In this document: positions 1 through 5,960 of the stretch, piece by piece
Layout: each line of letters begins with the position of its first letter
Position numbering within the stretch: the stretch's first letter is position 1
NCBI GenBank assembly: GCA_937858235.1
Contig: CALLZZ010000260.1
Coordinates: 1-10,903 of the forward strand
DNA: 10,903 nt
Source of the DNA: an uncultured Clostridia bacterium
GTDB lineage: Bacteria > Bacillota > Clostridia > Oscillospirales > Oscillospiraceae
Direction: 5' to 3'
Notes under the pieces: model-generated
What the model saw: only the letters and a program-made list of their open reading frames with translations
Databases searched by the model: none
Told to the model about the DNA's origin: nothing
Position numbers and translations under genes: made by a program

Positions 1-686
1 CAAAGCAGGGGCTGATTTACGTAGAGAAAAAAGATATTGCAGAGGCAGTCAATATCGTACTGGGTTTACAGAATAATGCGGACATGCTTACAGAAGATTC
101 GTCTGATGCAGAGCTTAGGGATGCCTATCATAACCACGGGATTGCACATGGATATATAAGGTGTTTAAGAGATTTAGGACTACTTTCGGAGCCGGATTAT
201 TCAAAGCTATTCATCGAGCAAATAAGGATTAGCGAGATGATTAGTAATCTGCAAGGCAATAGATTAAAGGAGGTCAGTATGAAAGGAATAGTTAGAAGAA
301 TAGATGATTTAGGTAGAATTACGCTGCCAATGGAATACAGGCGGTCATTTGGTATCGGAGCCAGGGAGGATGCCCCGATCGGTATCTATGTTAATAAAAA
401 TATCATCCGGTTACATATGAAGAAAGAAAAGTTCGTAGGGATGGTTCGTAACCTAGACGAACTCGGGAGATTAACTCTCCCTAAGGAGATCCGCAAGTCA
501 CTTAAGTTCGACGATCATGAGTTAGTCGATATGTGGATCGATAATGAAGAGATATGCATCCGGAAAGCAACTCTACAGTGCGTTATCTGTGGATCTGACG
601 ATGAAGGGCAGCTGATGGATGTGGATGGTGTATTAATCTGCCGAAGCTGCGGAACCAAGGTAATTGATAAATTTATGGAGGATTAG
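1..686 (+). CDS. Tandem AbrB-like DNA-binding protein with C-terminal zinc ribbon (5' end outside window)
   Basis: The frame is open from the left edge to TAG at 684-686, so the gene is probably truncated by the window. The first in-frame ATG (84) has no ribosome binding site. The first ~90 visible residues are a helical stretch I do not recognise. From Met at 279 there are two AbrB/SpoVT-type swapped-hairpin units: residues ~1-48 (MKGIVRRIDDLGRITLP) and ~51-96 (GMVRNLDELGRLTLPKEIRK). A zinc ribbon follows with C101, C104, C121 and C124, counted from 279. AbrB proteins bind DNA as dimers and usually regulate transcription; two units in one chain suggest a pseudo-dimer. A DNA-binding regulator is inferred; target unknown. 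A perfect AAAGGAGG lies 5 nt before the 279 ATG, so a 135-residue short form is likely and may even be the main product. Confidence 0.75.
   Translation, partial: KQGLIYVEKKDIAEAVNIVLGLQNNADMLTEDSSDAELRDAYHNHGIAHGYIRCLRDLGLLSEPDYSKLFIEQIRISEMISNLQGNRLKEVSMKGIVRRIDDLGRITLPMEYRRSFGIGAREDAPIGIYVNKNIIRLHMKKEKFVGMVRNLDELGRLTLPKEIRKSLKFDDHELVDMWIDNEEICIRKATLQCVICGSDDEGQLMDVDGVLICRSCGTKVIDKFMED
266..281 (+). promoter_or_regulatory. Strong internal ribosome binding site and ATG inside the AbrB-like gene
   Basis: AAAGGAGG at 266-273, a 5-nt spacer, then ATG at 279-281. The protein from this ATG begins exactly where AbrB-family proteins normally begin (MKGIVRRIDDLGR). The site is in frame with the open frame upstream, so a long and a short product could both be made. 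Confidence 0.7.
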
Positions 687-689
687 CTT

Positions 690-923
690 ATGCCATATTA
701 TCATATCTGTCCGGATTGCGGGGCAGCGCTGGATCCGGATGAGAAATGCAACTGCCATGACCGCAGGCCGGCTGCTTATTGCTTTATGTGTGCAATGCCA
801 CTGTATCCAGAGGATGCTTTGTATGATCAGGATCCCGCTTATGAGATCGATGGGCATGTCCTCTGTGAGGACTGCGTGGACAAGTATGTTGAGAAGAACT
901 GCCGGAAGACACTAAGGAGGTGA
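690..923 (+). CDS. Small double zinc-ribbon protein
   Basis: A 77-residue protein with two putative zinc-binding clusters. The first uses C7, C10, C20 and C22. The second uses C31, C34 and H56 or C59 with C62, in the order Cys-x2-Cys, a tyrosine-rich acidic loop, then a GHVLCEDC block. Small LIM/zinc-ribbon-like proteins of this form are common and mostly uncharacterised in Firmicute phages; a protein- or nucleic-acid-binding role is inference. GGAGG at 678-682 sits 7 nt before the ATG. The gene starts 3 nt after the AbrB-like gene and is probably co-transcribed. The stop TGA (921-923) overlaps the Shine-Dalgarno sequence of the next gene. No enzymatic motif is visible. Confidence 0.75.
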   Translation: MPYYHICPDCGAALDPDEKCNCHDRRPAAYCFMCAMPLYPEDALYDQDPAYEIDGHVLCEDCVDKYVEKNCRKTLRR

Positions 924-931
924 TTAAATTG
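914..931 (+). promoter_or_regulatory. Ribosome binding site that sets a TTG start
   Basis: AAGGAGGT at 914-921 lies within the last codons of the upstream zinc-ribbon gene. The only well-spaced start codon after it is TTG at 929-931. The GTG at 920 overlaps the site and cannot be positioned by it. Confidence 0.65.
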
Positions 932-1144
932 GCAGATGTGGAGTTCAAGATTGTCGAGCATTTATTCAGCTTACAGAGTTCCGGAACATTCCGTAAAGAG
1001 CTAAACAGGGTAAGCTGGAATAAAAGAGATCCGGTCTATGACTTTAGGGGCTGGAACGAAGATCATACAAAAATGACCAAAGGTATCACATTAACAATGG
1101 ATGAGTTCGAAGAGTTCATCGCTAAAATAAAGGAGGAATTTTAA
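929..1144 (+). CDS. PC4/YdbC-family single-stranded DNA-binding protein
   Basis: About 71 residues from a TTG at 929. The chain FKIVEHLFSLQ...WTKEL-like...LNRVSWNKRDPVYDFRGW...KGITLTMDEFEEF matches the layout of bacterial YdbC proteins, the prokaryotic relatives of the eukaryotic coactivator PC4/p15: a strand-rich core with the W-N-x-R-x-P-x-Y-D-x-R-x-W block, then a KGITLT turn and a C-terminal helix. Family members form dimers that bind single-stranded DNA with little sequence preference. In this module it could shield ssDNA during replication or act on transcription; which one cannot be told from sequence. A GTG at 920 is also in frame but lies inside the Shine-Dalgarno AAGGAGGT (914-921); the TTG at 929 is 7-8 nt beyond it and is preferred. 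Confidence 0.82.
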   Translation: MADVEFKIVEHLFSLQSSGTFRKELNRVSWNKRDPVYDFRGWNEDHTKMTKGITLTMDEFEEFIAKIKEEF

Positions 1145-1486
1145 ATGGGAATTACAGTGGAATTTAAAGATTTTAATGAGATGATGGGTTTTGCTATCCA
1201 GTTGGTAAATGGGAAAACAGCAGCAACGGCTATTAAGACAGATAAGCCGAAAGTGGAGCCTCAGCCGAGTGAGAACAAGAATAATACTCCTGAAGTAACC
1301 GAGCAGAAAGAGGAGCCAGTAAAAGCTTATACCTTGGAGGAAGTAAGAGCTGTACTTGCCAAGTTAACCCGATCAGGCAAGCAAAAGCAGGTAAAGGCCT
1401 TACTAACCTCCCTTGGTGCTAAGAACTTGTCAAGCGTTGATCCAAAAGACTATGCAGCATTGATGGAGAAAGCAGGTGAAATTTAA
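1145..1486 (+). CDS. Conserved phage protein of unknown function
   Basis: 113 residues in three parts: an N-terminal segment (~1-25), a charged, proline- and glutamate-rich linker (~26-60) that is probably disordered, and a compact C-terminal segment (~61-113) starting YTLEEVRAVLAKLTRSGKQ and ending in DPKDYAALMEKAGEI. The C-terminal form, a helix then K-Q-x-Q-V-K-A-L-L and a short G-A-K-x-L turn, recurs in Firmicute phage proteins beside DUF2800 and DUF2815 genes; I know no tested function. A protein-protein contact domain on a flexible tether is a reasonable inference. AGGAGG at 1131-1136 is 8 nt before the ATG. The stop TAA overlaps the next start (TAATG at 1484-1488), so translation is probably coupled to the nuclease gene, which suggests a partner role. 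Confidence 0.7.
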   Translation: MGITVEFKDFNEMMGFAIQLVNGKTAATAIKTDKPKVEPQPSENKNNTPEVTEQKEEPVKAYTLEEVRAVLAKLTRSGKQKQVKALLTSLGAKNLSSVDPKDYAALMEKAGEI

Positions 1487-2646
1487 TGCCTGATAAGCAC
1501 GCAAAACTGTCAGCCAGCGGAGCCCACCGCTGGATGGCATGTACTCCATCTGCTTCCCTTGAAGATCAGTTTCCGGAAAGTACTTCGGAGTATGCAGAGG
1601 AAGGAACCTTTGCACACAGCCTGGCTGAGTTGATAATCAATTACAATCTACATAACATGACGAAACCACAGTTTGATAAAGCATTCGCAAAGATGAAAAA
1701 AGATAAGTACTTCTCCCAGGAGCTCCTTGAATATGTAGAGGGTTATGCAAATCAAGTGTTCGAGTTTGTCAATGAAGCAAAACTGCTATGTGATGATGCA
1801 ATCGTACTGACTGAACAGAGACTTGACTTCTCAGCTTACGTCCCTGAGGGTTTCGGAACTGGTGACGTTGTAATCATAGCTGATAAGGAACTGCATGTCA
1901 TAGATCTCAAGTACGGTAAAGGTGTTGGGGTTAATGCAGAAGGTAATCCACAGACAAGGCTTTATGGACTGGGTGCATTGGAAGCGTTCGGAATGCTTTA
2001 CAACATTGAGCAGGTCCGAACTACTATTTGCCAACCAAGGCTTGATATGGTGACATCAGAGACTCTGACAGTGGACGAACTCATGGGATGGGCTGAGAAA
2101 GAGGTAAAGCCTAAGGCTGAAATGGCCATGGCCGGTGATGGTGAGTTTGTTGTTGGCGATCACTGCCGGTTCTGCAAAGCAAGAAAAACTTGCAGGGCAA
2201 GGGCTGAATATAACCTTGAATTAACAAAGCTTGAATTCAAGTCGCCGGAACTGCTGGAGGACAATGAAATAGGAGAAGTACTCCGTAAAGCTGATCAGCT
2301 TGCGCATTGGGTAACTGATATCACCGAATACGCGCTGGAAGAAGCTCTTAAAGGTAAGAAATTTGATGGCTGGAAGGTAGTTGAGGGAAGAAGCAACCGG
2401 AAGTACCTGGATGATATTAAGGTTGCGGATAAGCTTAAGGGTGCTGGATACGACGAAGCAGCTATCTATGAAAAGAAACTCTATGGCATTACAGCTATGC
2501 AGAAGCTATTAGGTAAAAAGACATTTGAAGAGCTACTTAATGATTTGATTATTAAGCCTCAAGGTAAGCCTGTATTGGCACCGGAAAGTGATAAGCGGCC
2601 AGAGTACAGCTCTGCGGATAATGCAGCTAAGGATTTTGCAGAGTAG
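1486..2646 (+). CDS. DUF2800 protein, Cas4/RecB-like PD-(D/E)XK nuclease
   Basis: 386 residues, beginning with the DUF2800 signature HAKLSASGAHRWMACTPSAS. Nuclease-core candidates are the E-E-G-T-x-A-H block at ~38-44, D127 in GTGDVVI, D140-L-K142 in HVIDLKYGKG, and Q156 with Y160 downstream; this is the order of a PD-(D/E)XK fold of the RecB/Cas4 group. Cysteines C19, C227, C230 and C236 give the pattern of one early and three late cysteines seen in AddB and Cas4, where they hold an iron-sulfur cluster. The likely role is 5' or 3' end processing of DNA in phage recombination or replication. The gene starts in a TAATG overlap with its upstream neighbour, with AGGTGA 6 nt before the ATG. Family call is firm; Fe-S and polarity are inference. 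Confidence 0.85.
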   Translation: MPDKHAKLSASGAHRWMACTPSASLEDQFPESTSEYAEEGTFAHSLAELIINYNLHNMTKPQFDKAFAKMKKDKYFSQELLEYVEGYANQVFEFVNEAKLLCDDAIVLTEQRLDFSAYVPEGFGTGDVVIIADKELHVIDLKYGKGVGVNAEGNPQTRLYGLGALEAFGMLYNIEQVRTTICQPRLDMVTSETLTVDELMGWAEKEVKPKAEMAMAGDGEFVVGDHCRFCKARKTCRARAEYNLELTKLEFKSPELLEDNEIGEVLRKADQLAHWVTDITEYALEEALKGKKFDGWKVVEGRSNRKYLDDIKVADKLKGAGYDEAAIYEKKLYGITAMQKLLGKKTFEELLNDLIIKPQGKPVLAPESDKRPEYSSADNAAKDFAE

Positions 2647-2657
2647 GAGGGTTTTAT

Positions 2658-2915
2658 ATGTTAGATTTTTGGAATGACTTCGATCACTGGGATCCAGATC
2701 CAATCCCGGAGCCTGATTATGACTATTGGACCATGCAAGATGGCACCGAAATCCTCATATCTGATATGAGTAGAACGCATTTGATAAACGCTATCAAGAT
2801 GTTGGAGCAAAGCGATAATCCTTATGTCGATGGTTATATCGAAGTAATGAAAGAAGAGCTGGAAAGCAGGAGCACGGCACAGGACGCCGTTAATGATTTT
2901 GAAAAGGAGAATTAG
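2658..2915 (+). CDS. Small acidic conserved phage protein
   Basis: 85 residues, rich in Asp, Glu, Trp and Tyr at the N terminus (WNDFDHWDPDPIPEPDYDYW). The core W-T-M-Q-D-G-T-x-I-x-I-S-D-M-S-x-x-H-L-I-N-A-I-x-M-L-E is a recurring pattern of short proteins in Firmicute phages and prophages, usually beside replication genes. I know no tested function. The acidic N terminus could be DNA-mimic-like or a contact surface, which is speculation. AGGAGG at 2645-2650 overlaps the stop of the DUF2800 gene and lies 7 nt before the ATG, so it is part of the same transcript. Three bases separate its stop from the DUF2815 start. Confidence 0.75.
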   Translation: MLDFWNDFDHWDPDPIPEPDYDYWTMQDGTEILISDMSRTHLINAIKMLEQSDNPYVDGYIEVMKEELESRSTAQDAVNDFEKEN

Positions 2916-2918
2916 ATT

Positions 2919-3506
2919 ATGAGTAAAGAGGTAAATTCAACAAAGGTAGTAACAGGCAAGGTTAGATTTTCATATGTAAATATTTTTAAGGCTAGAAGCT
3001 TCCAACAGGGACAGGATGAGAAATATTCCATCTGCCTGCTGATCAATAAAAAGGATAAAGCAACTTTAAGTAAGATTAAGGCAGCTATCGAAGCAGCCAA
3101 GAAGCAGGGTATTGCTGATAAGTGGGGCGGTAAGCTTCCGGCTAACTTAAAGCTTCCGCTAAGAGATGGAGACGCTGAGAGGGCTGACGAAGCAGAGGAA
3201 TATGAGGGCATGTTCTTCCTCAATGCCAACAGTAACCAGAAGCCCGGTATCGTTGATGCAGACCTGAATGAAGTTCTGGATCCGACAGAGGTATATTCTG
3301 GCTGCTATGGCAGGGCATCAATCAACTTCTTCCCGTTTAACAGTAATGGAAATAAAGGTATTGCCGTGGGACTTAACAATGTCCAAAAGCTTGAGGATGG
3401 TGAACCATTAGGAGCATCCAGAGCTTCTGCAGAAGATGATTTTTCAGACAGCAGACCAGATCTGCAGGATGATGGTGACGATGACTATAGTGATCTGTTA
3501 GGGTGA
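2919..3506 (+). CDS. DUF2815 protein, probable phage single-stranded DNA-binding protein
   Basis: 195 residues. The start (VVTGKVRFSYVNIFKA), the central block with KWGGKLPANLKLPLRDGD, and GCYGRASINFFPF...GIAVGLNNVQKL fit DUF2815, a family proposed to share the OB-fold of T7 gp2.5-type ssDNA-binding proteins. The last ~24 residues are strongly acidic (11 Asp/Glu, ending DDGDDDYSDLLG), like the acidic tails by which SSB and gp2.5 recruit polymerases and helicases. The gene lies directly before the polymerase, as expected for a replisome SSB. AAAGGAGA at 2903-2910 is 8 nt before the ATG. The stop TGA (3504-3506) lies within the polymerase ribosome binding site. The SSB role is inferred from family and tail; DNA binding was not tested here. 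Confidence 0.85.
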   Translation: MSKEVNSTKVVTGKVRFSYVNIFKARSFQQGQDEKYSICLLINKKDKATLSKIKAAIEAAKKQGIADKWGGKLPANLKLPLRDGDAERADEAEEYEGMFFLNANSNQKPGIVDADLNEVLDPTEVYSGCYGRASINFFPFNSNGNKGIAVGLNNVQKLEDGEPLGASRASAEDDFSDSRPDLQDDGDDDYSDLLG

Positions 3507-3511
3507 TCACG

Positions 3512-5500
3512 ATGAAAACACTTGCGATAGATATTGAAACCTATAGCAGTGTTGATATTAAAGAAGCAGGGGTATACGCATATTGCGATGCCCCTGACTT
3601 TGAAATACTGCTTATAGGATACAAATTTGATGATGAAGACGATGTGACAGTAATGGATATACATGGATTGGGTAAAGCCGGAGCTATGGATTCAATCGAA
3701 ATGTTATGCCCGAATTTCTGGGATTCACTTACGGATCCGGAAGTAATCAAAACAGCTTTCAATGCAAATTTTGAGAGAACAGCACTTGCTAAGTACTTTG
3801 ATACACCAATGCCTCCAGAACAGTGGCGATGCACGATGGTGCATGCATCTATGCTGGGGCTGCCCAGATCTCTTGCTGACGTAGGAGAAGCTTTAGGACT
3901 GCCACAGGATAAACAGAAGGATAAGATAGGTAAGTCCCTTATCGATTACTTTTGTAAGCCTTGTAAGCCTACAAAGAAAAATGGCGGACGGACAAGAAAC
4001 CTGCCGGAACATGATGAAGAAAAGTGGAATTTATTTATTGAATACAACCGGCAGGATGTCGTGGCAGAGCAGGCCATCCTGAATAAGATAAGGATCTATC
4101 CTGTACCGGAAAGTGAGCAGGAGCTATGGGACTTTGATCAGCGGATGAATGACCGGGGAATAAAACTTGATTGGGATTTTGCGGAAGGCATCCTCCAGTA
4201 CGACACTAAGAACCAGGCAGATCTTGCAGAAGAGGCTAAGTCTATTACAGGGCTTAAAAATCCTAACAGTCCCGCCCAGCTGAAAAAATGGTTGACAGAA
4301 AGACTTGGATATGAGGTAAACAGCTTAACCAAGGATAGTGTAAAAGAGCTCATATCTACCTGTAATGATGAAGTGGCGATAAGAGTACTTGAGATCCGTC
4401 AGGCCATGAGTAAGACATCCACAGCCAAATACGCCGCAATGGAGAAGGCAATCTGTAATGACGGAAGACTTAGAGGAATACTCCAGTTCTATGGTGCTAA
4501 TCGTACCGGCAGATGGGCCGGTCGGATTGTACAGGTCCATAACCTGCCGCAGAATAAAATACCCGACATAGAACTTGCAAGGGAGCTTGTTGCGGAAAAA
4601 GACTTTGAATCAGTTGAGCTGTTATTCGGCGAAACACCATTTGTATTTTCTCAGCTGGTCCGGACAGCATTTATTGCCTCCTCAGGATGTAGGTTCGTAG
4701 TAAGTGACTTCTCAGCTATTGAAGCAAGGGTTATCAGCTGGCTGGCAGATGAGGAGTGGAGACTAGAAGTATTCCGGACACATGGAAAGATATATGAAGC
4801 TTCTGCTTCCCAGATGTTTAATGTACCTATCGATCAGATACATAAGGGCAGCCCATTAAGGCAGAAGGGCAAGGTTTCCGAGTTAGCTTTGGGTTATCAA
4901 GGGTCAGTTGGGGCGCTAATAGCAATGGGCGCTTTAGACATGGGATTAGAGGAAAAGGAACTTCCTATATTGGTACATCAATGGAGGGAATCCAATCGAA
5001 GGATCGTAAAGCTGTGGTACACAGTGGAAGCTGCAGCTAAGGCAGCAATTAAAGAACGCAGGACAGTGAAGATTAAGCATGGACTAGAGTTTAGCTATAT
5101 TAATCAGATCCTTTTTATTAAGCTGCCTGGTGGGCGAAAACTGGCCTACTATGATGCAAGGATAGAACCGAATGCAAGAGGCATGGATCAGATCACTTAT
5201 GCAGGGGTGGAACAAACTACCAAGCGGTGGGGGAGACTTGAGACCTATGGTGGAAAGTTGGTTGAGAACATCGTACAGGCGACAGCAAGGGATTGCCTGG
5301 CAGTGGCTATGCTAAGGGTTGAGGCAGCCGGTTATAAGATCGTTATGCATGTACATGATGAAATGGTTGTTGACGTACCATGCGAGGATGTGGATGCTGC
5401 AGAGACCATAACGGAACTTATGGGGCAAAATATTAGCTGGGCACCTGGGTTACCGCTCAAAGGTGATACCTACGAGACACCATTTTATAGAAAGGATTAG
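3512..5500 (+). CDS. Phage family A DNA polymerase with 3'-5' exonuclease domain
   Basis: 662 residues from ATG 3512, preferred because AGGGTGA lies 5 nt upstream; an in-frame GTG at 3503 would add three residues. The N-terminal proofreading domain shows Exo I (D7-x-E9 in IDIETYSS), an Exo II-like NANFER block and Exo III (YNRQD). The polymerase domain shows a TGRWAGR block, motif A with D399 in SDFSAIEARV, motif B as R450-x3-K454-x7-Y462, and motif C as H615-D616-E617 in HVHDEMVVDVP. There is no 5'-3' exonuclease domain, as usual for phage replicative Pol I types. Motif B has YQ where cellular Pol I has YG, which I take as normal for this phage group. All catalytic residues are present, so the enzyme should be active and is presumably the replicative polymerase. 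Confidence 0.95.
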   Translation: MKTLAIDIETYSSVDIKEAGVYAYCDAPDFEILLIGYKFDDEDDVTVMDIHGLGKAGAMDSIEMLCPNFWDSLTDPEVIKTAFNANFERTALAKYFDTPMPPEQWRCTMVHASMLGLPRSLADVGEALGLPQDKQKDKIGKSLIDYFCKPCKPTKKNGGRTRNLPEHDEEKWNLFIEYNRQDVVAEQAILNKIRIYPVPESEQELWDFDQRMNDRGIKLDWDFAEGILQYDTKNQADLAEEAKSITGLKNPNSPAQLKKWLTERLGYEVNSLTKDSVKELISTCNDEVAIRVLEIRQAMSKTSTAKYAAMEKAICNDGRLRGILQFYGANRTGRWAGRIVQVHNLPQNKIPDIELARELVAEKDFESVELLFGETPFVFSQLVRTAFIASSGCRFVVSDFSAIEARVISWLADEEWRLEVFRTHGKIYEASASQMFNVPIDQIHKGSPLRQKGKVSELALGYQGSVGALIAMGALDMGLEEKELPILVHQWRESNRRIVKLWYTVEAAAKAAIKERRTVKIKHGLEFSYINQILFIKLPGGRKLAYYDARIEPNARGMDQITYAGVEQTTKRWGRLETYGGKLVENIVQATARDCLAVAMLRVEAAGYKIVMHVHDEMVVDVPCEDVDAAETITELMGQNISWAPGLPLKGDTYETPFYRKD

Positions 5501-5508
5501 GAGGATTT

Positions 5509-5949
5509 ATGAATTATATAAAAATGCAAACAGAATTACTGAAGATGCTGGATAGAGAGGACAAAAGAAATCAGGTGTTAGCAGGAGTGCTAAATGAGGA
5601 AGAAATAGCGGTAACACTTGATGGTTATGCGCTATATAGGATACCTAAAAATAGGTTTTACATTGATCATAATAAAATTCCGGGCAATCAGCTAAAGGCC
5701 TATTCATTTTTTGATTTTGAGACCGAGGATGCTACCAAAACTAATGAACTTAGAAGGGTGAAAAAAGTTACACTGGTCAAGCTGAAATCGGCGAATGCTT
5801 ATACCTGGGTAGATGAAAAGCTATTAAAATATTTTGATAAAGAATGCACGTTTGCAATATCAAAGAATAAGCCACTTATAAGCCCTGTAAAGATCTTTGA
5901 AGATGAGGTGTGTGTGGGTATAGTGTTGCCATTTAAATGTGAAGACTAG
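5509..5949 (+). CDS. Unrecognised 146-residue protein, possibly one sliding-clamp-like domain
   Basis: I do not recognise this family with certainty. The segment IAVTLDGYALYRIPKNRFYID and the C-terminal run of a predicted helix (VDEKLLKYFD), a strand (CTFAISKN), then PLISPVKIFEDEVCVGIVLPFK recall the end of bacterial beta clamps, in which a helix and strand lead to a Pro-x-x-hydrophobic stretch and a final (L/I)(M/L)P segment. At 146 residues it could be only about one of the three clamp domains. Its place directly behind the polymerase gene fits a processivity factor, but this is inference. G+C over 5521-5760 is about 37% by hand count, against 47% at 4861-4980 in the polymerase gene, so it may have a separate origin. 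AGGAGG at 5499-5504 is only 4 nt before the ATG. Confidence 0.6.
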   Translation: MNYIKMQTELLKMLDREDKRNQVLAGVLNEEEIAVTLDGYALYRIPKNRFYIDHNKIPGNQLKAYSFFDFETEDATKTNELRRVKKVTLVKLKSANAYTWVDEKLLKYFDKECTFAISKNKPLISPVKIFEDEVCVGIVLPFKCED

Positions 5950-5960
5950 GAGGATAAGGC

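Noticed and set aside
664..915. Plus-strand open frame of 83 codons overlapping the zinc-ribbon gene
   Set aside because: It is the +1 shadow of the double zinc-ribbon protein, which has the ordered cysteines and the well-spaced ribosome binding site.
1831..2034. Minus-strand open frame of 67 codons inside the DUF2800 gene
   Set aside because: It has no recognisable domain and lies wholly within a well-supported gene; like the other minus-strand frames it is a shadow.
3952..3969. Tandem duplication TGTAAGCCT in the polymerase gene
   Set aside because: It encodes CKPCKPT, which I regard as a normal segment of this phage polymerase family, not a recent repeat.
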